From NCBI GenBank assembly GCA_035353395.1, contig DAOPZL010000004.1, forward strand, positions 33,925 to 97,924: a stretch of DNA of 64,000 nucleotides, given 5' to 3'. The stretch comes from UBA1801 sp035353395. GTDB lineage: Bacteria > Acidobacteriota > Holophagae > Holophagales > Holophagaceae. The notes under the pieces are model-generated. The model worked only from the letters and a program-made list of their open reading frames with translations, was not told the DNA's origin and ran no database searches. This document shows, one piece after another, positions 52,154 to 58,943 of this stretch (position 1 is its first letter; every line of letters starts with the position of its first letter). A program made the position numbers and the translations under genes.

Positions 52154-52818
52154 GGCGCGTCCTCCAGCCGCCCGTCCCGGAGCCGGAAGACCAGGTCCGC
52201 CCGGCCGATCACCGACGGATCGTGGCTGGCGGCCAGGAAGCTCACCCCGCGCTCGCGGCTCAGCTCGGCCATCAGCTCCATCAGGGGCCCGCCGTGGGCG
52301 TGATCCAGGTTGGCGGTCGGCTCGTCCGCCAGCACCAGCAGGGGATCGGAGACCAGCGCCCGGGCGATGGCCGTGCGCTGCTGCTGCCCCCCGCTGAGCT
52401 GTCCCGGCCGATGCCGGAGGCGGTCCGCCAGCCCCACCCGCGCCAGGATCCCCTCGGCGCGTTCCCTGGCGACGGCTTCCGTCGCGCCCTGGAGCTGCAG
52501 GGGCAGCATCACGTTCTCCAGGGCCGAGAGGACCGGCACCAAGTTGAAGGTCTGGAAGACGAAGCCCAGCCTGCGCAGGCGCACCTCGCACCGCTCCCGC
52601 TCCGGCAGGGCCGAGACGGGGCGGCCGTCCAGCACCACCTCGCCGGCGTCGGCGGTGTCCAGCAGGCCCGCCACCTGGAGGAGGGTGGTCTTGCCGCTGC
52701 CCGAGGGCCCGGCCAGGACCGCCAGGGTGCCCGCGGGCACCCGGAGGCTGATGCCGAACACCCCGGCCCGCTCCCCGCCCAGCTCGTAGGCGCGGGTGAC
52801 GTCCCGCAGCTCAAGCAT
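52150..52818 (-). CDS. ABC transporter ATPase, LolD/MacB type
   Basis: A 222-residue ATPase. Walker A AGPSGSGKTTLL, Q-loop FVFQTFNLVPVLSALENV, signature LSGGQQQRTAIARAL, Walker B LVLADEPTANLD and H-loop ASHD. It pairs with the permease gene that overlaps its stop. The ATG at 52818 overlaps rimO by eight bases; GTG 52827 is the alternative. Confidence 0.94.
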   Translation of the reverse strand: MLELRDVTRAYELGGERAGVFGISLRVPAGTLAVLAGPSGSGKTTLLQVAGLLDTADAGEVVLDGRPVSALPERERCEVRLRRLGFVFQTFNLVPVLSALENVMLPLQLQGATEAVARERAEGILARVGLADRLRHRPGQLSGGQQQRTAIARALVSDPLLVLADEPTANLDHAHGGPLMELMAELSRERGVSFLAASHDPSVIGRADLVFRLRDGRLEDAP

Positions 52819-54199
52819 GCCCGGCACCCCCGGTCCGCCGGCGCGCCTCGAAGGCCCGCACGGCCGCTTCCGTTCCCCCTTCCACCACCTCCCCGACCAG
52901 GTCGTAGGCGTGCCCCTTCGTGATCCGCACGGGCTGGAGGGTGTTCTCCTCCGGCTCGCCGCCCACGATGAGCACCCCGCCGTCCACCTCCGGGGCCTGG
53001 CCCTGGTGCCTTCCCTTGAAGATCAGCTCCGTCTCCTCGTGCCGGCCCTCCACCAGGACCTCCAGCACCTGCCCCTCCAGGGCCCGGTTCTTGGCCCGGG
53101 AGATCTTCTGCTGGAGCTCCATGAGGATCCGCTTCCGCTTCTGCTTCGTCCGCTCCGGGACGGGGTCCCCGAGGCCGAAGGCGGGCGTGCCCTCCTCCGG
53201 GGAGTAGGTGAAGACACCCACGTGCTCGAACCGGGCCTCCTCGACGAAGTCCCGCAGGTCCGCGAAGGAGGCTTCGGTCTCGGACGGGAAGCCCACGATG
53301 AAGTTGGACCGCACGAAGACCCCCGGGACCGTGCGCCGGACCTTCCCGAGGAGCTTCATGAACGTGCTCCTCCCGCCCCCCCGGGCCATGGTCTTCAGCA
53401 CCCGGGCGTCGGCGTGCTGGAGGGGCAGGTCCAGGTACTTCACGCAGTTCCCGGTCTCCGCCATGGCCCGCAGCAGGCCATCGGTGAGCCGGTTCGGATA
53501 GCTGTAGTGGATGCGGAACCAGCGGAGGCCCTCCACCGTCCCGAGCCGGCGCACGAGCTTCTCCAGCGCGTCGGGATCCCCGAAGTCGCGCCCGTAGTCG
53601 GTGGTGTCCTGGCCCACCAGGTTCACCTCCAGGATGCCCTGCGCCACCAGCTGCCGGGCCTCGGCCTCGATGGACTCCGGGGTGCGGCTGCGCTGGGGGC
53701 CCCGGATGGAGGGGATGGCGCAGAAGGCGCAGGCGTGGTCGCACCCCTCGCTGATCTTCAGGTAGGCCGAGGCCCCGGGGGAGGTCAGGAGGCGCGGGCT
53801 GTGCTCGTCGTAGAGGTAGGCCGGGTCGCGCTCGGGCTCGAAGAGTCGGTCGTCCGCCCCGATCACCTCGGCGATGTGCTCGATGTCCCGGGTCCCCAGG
53901 CAGGCGTCGATCTCGGGCATGTCCGCCAGGAGCTGCTCCCGGTAGCGCTCCACCATGCAGCCGGCCACCACGAGCTTCCGGCAGGCCCCCTTCTGCTTCA
54001 TCGACGCCGCCTCCAGGATGGCCTCGATGCTCTCCGCCTTGGCGCTCTCGATGAAGCCGCAGGTGTTGACCACCAGGATCTCGGCCTCCTCCATGCGGTG
54101 GGTGATCGTGTAGCCCTTGAGCTTCAGGTGCCCCAACATGACCTCGCTGTCCACCAGGTTCTTGGGGCATCCCAGGGACATGAACCCGACCTTCGCCAT
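52811..54199 (-). CDS. rimO: Ribosomal protein S12 methylthiotransferase
   Basis: A 462-residue radical-SAM enzyme that adds a methylthio group to Asp in ribosomal protein S12. UPF0004 domain: VGFMSLGCPKNLVDSE and NTCGFIESAK hold the first cluster's cysteines. The radical-SAM motif is CDHACAFC (C-x3-C-x2-C). A C-terminal TRAM domain ends the protein. GCPKNLVDSE and GFIESAK indicate RimO rather than MiaB. GGAG lies six bases before the ATG at 54199. Confidence 0.96.
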   Translation of the reverse strand: MAKVGFMSLGCPKNLVDSEVMLGHLKLKGYTITHRMEEAEILVVNTCGFIESAKAESIEAILEAASMKQKGACRKLVVAGCMVERYREQLLADMPEIDACLGTRDIEHIAEVIGADDRLFEPERDPAYLYDEHSPRLLTSPGASAYLKISEGCDHACAFCAIPSIRGPQRSRTPESIEAEARQLVAQGILEVNLVGQDTTDYGRDFGDPDALEKLVRRLGTVEGLRWFRIHYSYPNRLTDGLLRAMAETGNCVKYLDLPLQHADARVLKTMARGGGRSTFMKLLGKVRRTVPGVFVRSNFIVGFPSETEASFADLRDFVEEARFEHVGVFTYSPEEGTPAFGLGDPVPERTKQKRKRILMELQQKISRAKNRALEGQVLEVLVEGRHEETELIFKGRHQGQAPEVDGGVLIVGGEPEENTLQPVRITKGHAYDLVGEVVEGGTEAAVRAFEARRRTGGAGHA

Positions 54200-54248
54200 T
54201 CTCGCTCCAGATCTACCAGAGTAGCCCGTCCGGGCCGGAACCTGCTGG

Positions 54249-54254
54249 TAGACT
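54249..54254 (+). promoter_or_regulatory. Possible -10 element (TAGACT) before the cyclase gene
   Basis: TAGACT in GGTAGACTC, 25 bases upstream of the cyclase ATG and inside the 80-base divergent spacer. Same hexamer as before rplI. The -35 is not recognisable. Confidence 0.4.
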
Positions 54255-54279
54255 CGAACCATTCCCCGGGAAGCCGCGC

Positions 54280-55863
54280 ATGAAGATCTCCCTGCTGGTG
54301 GAAGGAACCAGGCACGTGGTCGATCTGACCGAGGAGGGGATCACCCTCGGCCGCGGGGACGCCGCCACCCTCCGGATCTCCTCCAACGCCGTGAGCCGCG
54401 TCCACGCCAGGCTCTTCCTGAAGGACGGCAGGCCCCACATCCAGGACCTGAAATCCCTCAACGGCACCACGCTGAACGGCACCCTGGTCACCGGCCCCAC
54501 GCCCCTGCGCCCGGGCGACGCCATCCAGCTCGGCGAGGTGGACATCCAGTGGGCGGAGGAAGCCGCGGCCCGCTCCGGCGCCGAGGCGCACCCGGCCCCC
54601 GGCCCCGCGCTCCCCCCCCGGATCTCCCTGGAGGATCGGGCCTTCGACGCCTCCGGGAGCATCCTGGTCCCCCACGCCAGCCTGGAGGCCATGCTGGCGA
54701 GGCACCAGCGCGAGAAGGCCTCCGCCGAGGCGGACCACCTCTTCCAGCTCCTGGCGAGCATGGCGGGCAAGCTGCTCCGGACGGCGGGCCTGGCCGAGCT
54801 CCTCGAATCCGTCATGGCCCTGGTCACGGCCCAGATCCGATGCCAGCGCGGCTTCATCCTCCTGCGGGACCCTTCGGGCGAGCTCCGGCCGGAGTACGCC
54901 TGGGAGGAGGCGCCCGGGGCCCTCACGAACCCCATCAGCCGCACCATCGCGCGCACCGCCATGGACGACCGGGTGGCCATCCTCACCACCGACGCCCGGG
55001 TGGACCCGCGCTTCTCGGCCGGGGAGAGCATCCGGATCCACGGCATCTCTTCCGCCCTCTGCGCCCCCCTCATCGTCGAGGACCAGGCCCTGGGGGTGAT
55101 CTACCTCGAGAGCAGCCTGGACAAGGCCGGCTTCAGGCGGGAGGACGAGCACCTGCTCTCCGCCATGGCCAACTTCGCCGCCGTCGGCATCCAGCGCGAG
55201 CGCGAGGCCCGCTTCCGCCAGCGCCTGGAACGCTACCACAGCCCCCAGGTGGTCGGCGAGATCCTCAAGGCGGCCCAGAACCTGGAAGCCCCCGTCCTGC
55301 AGGCCCAGCGCTGCGAGGTGTCCGTCCTGTTCGCCGACATCTCCGGGTTCACCCGGATGTCGGAGGGGATGGAGCCCCTCCAGGTGGCCGCCGTCCTGAA
55401 CCGCTCCTTCGAGGTCCTGACGGAGCAGGTCTTCCTGCGGGGCGGCACCCTGGACAAGTACATCGGCGACGCCGTCATGGCCTTCTTCGGGGCCCCCAGT
55501 CCGGACCCCGACCACGCCAGGCACGCCGTGGAGGCGGCCGTCGCCATGCAGCAGGCCCTCCTGGCCATGAACGAGGACCGCCCGGAGGGCTATCCCGAGC
55601 TGCGGATGCGCATCGGCATCAACAGCGGGGAGGCTTTCGCGGGAGACATCGGCTGCGAGAAGCGCATGGACTACACGGTCATGGGCTCCACGGTCAACCT
55701 CGCCTCGAGGCTCGAGAGCCAAGTCGCCGGTCCGGGCCAGATCGTGGTCGGGCCGAGGACCGCCCAGCTCGCCGGCCGGGAGGATCTCCGGCAGCTGGGG
55801 CCGGTCCGCCTGCGGGGAATCGAACGGCAGGTCCGCCCCTTCGAAATCTGCTGGAACCCGTGA
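54280..55863 (+). CDS. FHA-GAF-class III adenylate cyclase
   Basis: A 527-residue signalling protein. An FHA domain (about 1-90: ITLGRGDAATLRI, SRVHARL, LKSLNGTTLNG) should read phosphothreonine. A GAF domain follows (about 150-310). The C-terminal cyclase domain has metal-binding aspartates in FADISGFTRMSEG and KYIGDAVMAFFGAP, and the catalytic N/R pair in STVNLASRLE. The lysine of DKYIGD and YTVMG fit ATP rather than GTP use. It is cytoplasmic, with no membrane segment. It is divergent from rimO and upstream of the chemotaxis operon. Confidence 0.94.
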   Translation: MKISLLVEGTRHVVDLTEEGITLGRGDAATLRISSNAVSRVHARLFLKDGRPHIQDLKSLNGTTLNGTLVTGPTPLRPGDAIQLGEVDIQWAEEAAARSGAEAHPAPGPALPPRISLEDRAFDASGSILVPHASLEAMLARHQREKASAEADHLFQLLASMAGKLLRTAGLAELLESVMALVTAQIRCQRGFILLRDPSGELRPEYAWEEAPGALTNPISRTIARTAMDDRVAILTTDARVDPRFSAGESIRIHGISSALCAPLIVEDQALGVIYLESSLDKAGFRREDEHLLSAMANFAAVGIQREREARFRQRLERYHSPQVVGEILKAAQNLEAPVLQAQRCEVSVLFADISGFTRMSEGMEPLQVAAVLNRSFEVLTEQVFLRGGTLDKYIGDAVMAFFGAPSPDPDHARHAVEAAVAMQQALLAMNEDRPEGYPELRMRIGINSGEAFAGDIGCEKRMDYTVMGSTVNLASRLESQVAGPGQIVVGPRTAQLAGREDLRQLGPVRLRGIERQVRPFEICWNP

Positions 55864-55890
55864 AATCAGGCTCGCCGGGGGCCCCGGTCC

Positions 55891-55937
55891 CTGGCGTTTC
55901 GCGTCATTCCGCCTCTTTCGCGGTTCCGCTCTTTTTA
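55891..55937. repeat. Intergenic CGCGAA-type repeat (inverted orientation)
   Basis: TTTCGCGTCATTCCGCCTC followed by TTTCGCGGTTCC. Read on the other strand it gives GGAACCGCGAAA and further CGCGAAA, like the copies at 25847, 62081 and 63011. Confidence 0.5.
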
Positions 55938-55962
55938 CTGGGACAAACCGATCATCAGGAAT

Positions 55963-55977
55963 GAAATAATGTATTTC
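55963..55977. promoter_or_regulatory. Small AT-rich inverted repeat upstream of the chemotaxis operon
   Basis: GAAATA-ATG-TATTTC, a perfect 6-base inverted repeat in a short AT-rich patch 110 bases before the PilZ gene. It may be an operator or overlap a promoter; GGGACA 19 bases before AATAAT is a poor -35/-10 pair. Confidence 0.35.
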
Positions 55978-55984
55978 GATCCCG

Positions 55985-56022
55985 CCACGACATCCCGGGA
56001 ACCCATCCCAGGGAGGTCGTGG
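55985..56022 (+). other. Strong leader hairpin upstream of the chemotaxis operon
   Basis: CCACGAC pairs with GTCGTGG, and inside it CCCGGGA pairs with TCCC-a-GGG around loop ACCCA, about 14 bp in all. No T-run follows. It ends 64 bases before the PilZ start and is a candidate regulatory RNA structure. It does not match the c-di-GMP riboswitch cores I know. Confidence 0.45.
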
Positions 56023-56086
56023 TAAATCTGGACAGGATTCATGTCTTTCTCCCAGGTCACCGATTAGACATTCAGGGTCCGCGACC

Positions 56087-56482
56087 ATGTCCTCCGAACG
56101 CAGACAATATCGACGCATTCCCATGGGGGCCACCGTGGCCTTCCAGGAGATCACTTTCACGCGGGATGCGGACCCGGCCCTGAGCGACTACCTGGACGTC
56201 TCCGGCGGGGGTCTGCTCCTGAACTCCCCCCGGGAAATCCCCCTCGGGACCCTCCTGAAGCTGGAGCTGCGGGTGCCCGGCTGGGGCAGGCACCAGAACC
56301 ACTTCGGCCCCGTCCAGGATCTCGACGCGAGGCCCCTGGTGGCCGTCGGGCAGGTCGTCCGGGTGGAGGCCCTGGAGGGTGGGCAGTTCGAGCTGGGGAT
56401 CAAGTTCCTCAACGTCTACCCCGACGACCTGGCCGCGCTGCTGAGATACATCGAAGCCATCCCCACTTCCCCTGAGCCATGA
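56087..56482 (+). CDS. PilZ-domain protein heading the chemotaxis operon
   Basis: A 131-residue PilZ protein with both c-di-GMP motifs: RRQYRRIP (RxxxR) near residue 5 and DVSGGG (DxSxxG) near 37. It lies 25 bases before cheY, so c-di-GMP sensing is genetically tied to this chemotaxis system. The ATG at 56087 follows a weak GGGTC site. Confidence 0.9.
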   Translation: MSSERRQYRRIPMGATVAFQEITFTRDADPALSDYLDVSGGGLLLNSPREIPLGTLLKLELRVPGWGRHQNHFGPVQDLDARPLVAVGQVVRVEALEGGQFELGIKFLNVYPDDLAALLRYIEAIPTSPEP

Positions 56483-56507
56483 GCCAGAGCAATCAAAGGA
56501 GATTCCC

Positions 56508-56864
56508 TTGAAGATCCTCATCGTGGACGACTCCTCGACGATGCGCCGCATCATCATCAACACCCTCTCGCGCATCGGCTACACGGACATAGTCGAAGCG
56601 GAGCACGGCAAGGCGGGCCTGGAGAAGCTGGGCCAGGGCGGCGTCGAGATGATCATCACCGACTGGAACATGCCCGAGATGGACGGCCTGGAGTTCGTCC
56701 AGAACGTGCGCGGCCAGAACCCGAACATCCCCATCCTGATGGTCACCACCAACGCGGCCAAGGAGGACATCGTCCAGGCCCTCCAGGCCGGCGTGAACAA
56801 CTACGTGGTGAAACCCTTCACCCCGGACACACTGAAGGAAAAGATCGAGTCGCTGCTCGGATAG
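56508..56864 (+). CDS. cheY: Chemotaxis response regulator CheY
   Basis: A 118-residue single receiver domain. The acidic pair is in LIVDDSS (residues 6-8), the phospho-acceptor aspartate in IITDWNMPEMDG (about residue 54), the switch threonine in VTTNAA and the lysine in VVKPFTP. Phosphorylated by the CheA encoded downstream; it would bind the motor or pilus machinery. AAGGAG precedes the ATG. Confidence 0.96.
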   Translation: MKILIVDDSSTMRRIIINTLSRIGYTDIVEAEHGKAGLEKLGQGGVEMIITDWNMPEMDGLEFVQNVRGQNPNIPILMVTTNAAKEDIVQALQAGVNNYVVKPFTPDTLKEKIESLLG

Positions 56865-56873
56865 GGAGCTTCC

Positions 56874-57419
56874 ATGGACCAGTCGGAAATCGACGCCCTG
56901 CTCAAGGCCGCGGGAGCCCAGCCCGCCGGGGCAAAGCCCAGGAAGGCCGAGGCGGCCGGGGAAGGCCAGGTCATCTCGGAACTGGACGCGGTCACCGCCG
57001 TCACGGAACGCGAGACCAACAAGGTCATGGACCAGCTGGACCTCATCAGCCAGCTGGTGGGGAAGCAGCAGCAGCTCATCACCGAGGTGATGCAGCAGCC
57101 GGGCGCCCAGGACAAGGCCGTCCAGGAGGCCATCCGGGAGATCATGGCCTCGGGCAAGGAGATCCAGGACAAGGTCTTCGAGGCCATGGACCTGATGCAG
57201 TTCCAGGACATCACCCGTCAGAAGCTGGAACGGATCGTGTTCCACCTCCGGCAGATCCACGACTACATCGTGGACCTGCTCGGCACGGGCCTGAAGAACG
57301 AAACCGAGCGGGCCTCGATCAGCCGCTCCATCCACCTGACCGGGACCACGCCGGACGAGCAGAAGGCCCACGCGGACGCGGTGGTGGAGGAATTCCAGAA
57401 GCGCCAGAAGAAGGACTAG
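56874..57419 (+). CDS. cheZ: CheZ-type CheY-P phosphatase with FliM-like N-terminal motif
   Basis: A 181-residue helical protein. The phosphatase motif is LMQFQDITRQKLER (108-120), where D112 and Q116 align with catalytic D143 and Q147 of E. coli CheZ. The first 14 residues, MDQSEIDALLKAAG, match the CheY-binding N-terminus of FliM (SQxEIDALL). The C-terminus (EEFQKRQKKD) lacks the usual CheZ docking helix (VDDLLxxLGF). So CheY docking seems moved from the C- to the N-terminus. It lies nine bases after cheY and three before the cheW gene. Confidence 0.88.
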   Translation: MDQSEIDALLKAAGAQPAGAKPRKAEAAGEGQVISELDAVTAVTERETNKVMDQLDLISQLVGKQQQLITEVMQQPGAQDKAVQEAIREIMASGKEIQDKVFEAMDLMQFQDITRQKLERIVFHLRQIHDYIVDLLGTGLKNETERASISRSIHLTGTTPDEQKAHADAVVEEFQKRQKKD

Positions 57420-57422
57420 CAA

Positions 57423-58943
57423 ATGGCAACCACGGATCTTCAGGCCAGGAAGGCCGGCGACATCATCCCCTCGGGTCAGCTGGTCACCTTCACCCTCGAC
57501 GGCGTGGAGTTCGGCCTGGACATCGACCGCGTCCAGGAGATCACCCCCAGGGTGGACATCACCCCGGTACCCGGGGCTCCCAGCTTCGTGCTGGGCGTGA
57601 TCAACCTGCGCGGGACCATCATCCCCGTGCTGGACAGCCGGCTGCGCTTCCACCTGCAGCCCCAGGCCGCCACGCCCAGGACCCGCATCATCGTCATGAG
57701 CCTGGCCGGGCAGAGCACGGGCCTCCAGGTGGACGCGGTCTCGGAGGTGGTCCGCCTGGAGGACCTGACGATCCGGGAGACTCCCCCGCTGGTGGCGGGC
57801 GTGCGGAGCGACTACCTCGCGGGCATGGTCACGGTGGGCGCCCGCCTGATCACCCTCATCGACCTGGACAGGATCCTCGACAGCTCGGAGTTCAGCCAGC
57901 GCCAGCTCCTCCTCGAGAGCAACACCGCGGCGCCCGTCTTCGGCGCGGCCGGCCTGGAGGGCCAGGAAGAGGCGGCGGCCGAGGAACTCCCCTACGTCAC
58001 CTTCGCCCTGGGGCAGGAATCCTTCGGGATCAACCTCCAGCAGGTGGAGGAGATCATCGAGATGCCCGCGGTCACGAAGGTGCCCGATGCCCCCGGCTAC
58101 GTCCTGGGCGTCATCTGCCTCCGCGACCAGGTGCTTCCCCTCCTGGACTTCATCCAGCTCCTGCGGGTGGAGGACGCGGACCAGGTCCGGCAGCGGGAGA
58201 TGGTGATCCTGCTCAATTTCGGGGAGGCCAAGCTGGGCATCGCCGTGGACGGCATCCAGGAGATCATCCGCCTGCGCGAGGAGGAGATCCTCCCTCCGCC
58301 CCAGACCCTGAGCGAGAACGAGGCCTCCAAGTTCGAGGGCGTGGTGGTCCGGTCCGACCGGATGGTCAGCCTGATCAAGGTCCTCAACATCATCCGCGGG
58401 GACGACCAGCAGAAGATCGCCGCCATGGGGACGAGCCTCCTGGCCAGGCAGGAGGAGGAGGTCCAGGTGTCCAACGACCTGCCCCTGGTCGTCTTCCGGC
58501 TCGGGGCCGAGGCCTACGGGCTCAAGCTCCACGAGGTCCGCGAGATCATCATGGTCGGCATGATCACGCCCGTGCCCCGGGCGCCTTCCTTCATCGACGG
58601 CGTCCTGAACCTGCGCGGCGAGGTGATGCCGGTGATCGACCTGCGGGACCGGTTCGGCCTGCCCCGCCAGGTCGCCACCAACCTCTCCCGCATCCTCATC
58701 ACGCCCATCGGGGGCGTCTTCACGGGACTCGTGGTGGACGCCGTGGACGAGGTGAAGACCGTGGACCAGCGCAAGCTCGAGGATCCGCCCCGCGTGGCCT
58801 CGGCGGGCGCCAACGCCTACATCCAGAAAGTGGCCAGGACGGACGCGGGCGTGGTGTTCATCCTGGACCTCCAGCAGCTGCTCACCGATGTGGAAGGCAG
58901 ACAGCTGGAGACCTTCCAGGGCAAGAAGAGGGCTGAACCATGA
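57423..58943 (+). CDS. Triple-CheW adaptor protein
   Basis: A 506-residue protein of three CheW domains in a row, about residues 18-160, 182-325 and 348-490. Each opens with a strand such as VTFTLDGVEFGLD, VTFALGQESFGIN or VVFRLGAEAYGLK and has the V-x-x-A-P-x-(F/Y)-x-x-G-V block (PGAPSFVLGVINLRG, PDAPGYVLGVICLRD, PRAPSFIDGVLNLRG). CheW couples receptors to CheA; three copies in one chain could bridge several core units in the array. The stop overlaps the cheA ATG (ATGA). Confidence 0.94.
   Translation: MATTDLQARKAGDIIPSGQLVTFTLDGVEFGLDIDRVQEITPRVDITPVPGAPSFVLGVINLRGTIIPVLDSRLRFHLQPQAATPRTRIIVMSLAGQSTGLQVDAVSEVVRLEDLTIRETPPLVAGVRSDYLAGMVTVGARLITLIDLDRILDSSEFSQRQLLLESNTAAPVFGAAGLEGQEEAAAEELPYVTFALGQESFGINLQQVEEIIEMPAVTKVPDAPGYVLGVICLRDQVLPLLDFIQLLRVEDADQVRQREMVILLNFGEAKLGIAVDGIQEIIRLREEEILPPPQTLSENEASKFEGVVVRSDRMVSLIKVLNIIRGDDQQKIAAMGTSLLARQEEEVQVSNDLPLVVFRLGAEAYGLKLHEVREIIMVGMITPVPRAPSFIDGVLNLRGEVMPVIDLRDRFGLPRQVATNLSRILITPIGGVFTGLVVDAVDEVKTVDQRKLEDPPRVASAGANAYIQKVARTDAGVVFILDLQQLLTDVEGRQLETFQGKKRAEP

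Noticed and set aside
55940..56086. c-di-GMP (GEMM) riboswitch upstream of the PilZ-chemotaxis operon
   Set aside because: The conserved core sequences of the known c-di-GMP riboswitch classes are not present; only a plain hairpin is seen.
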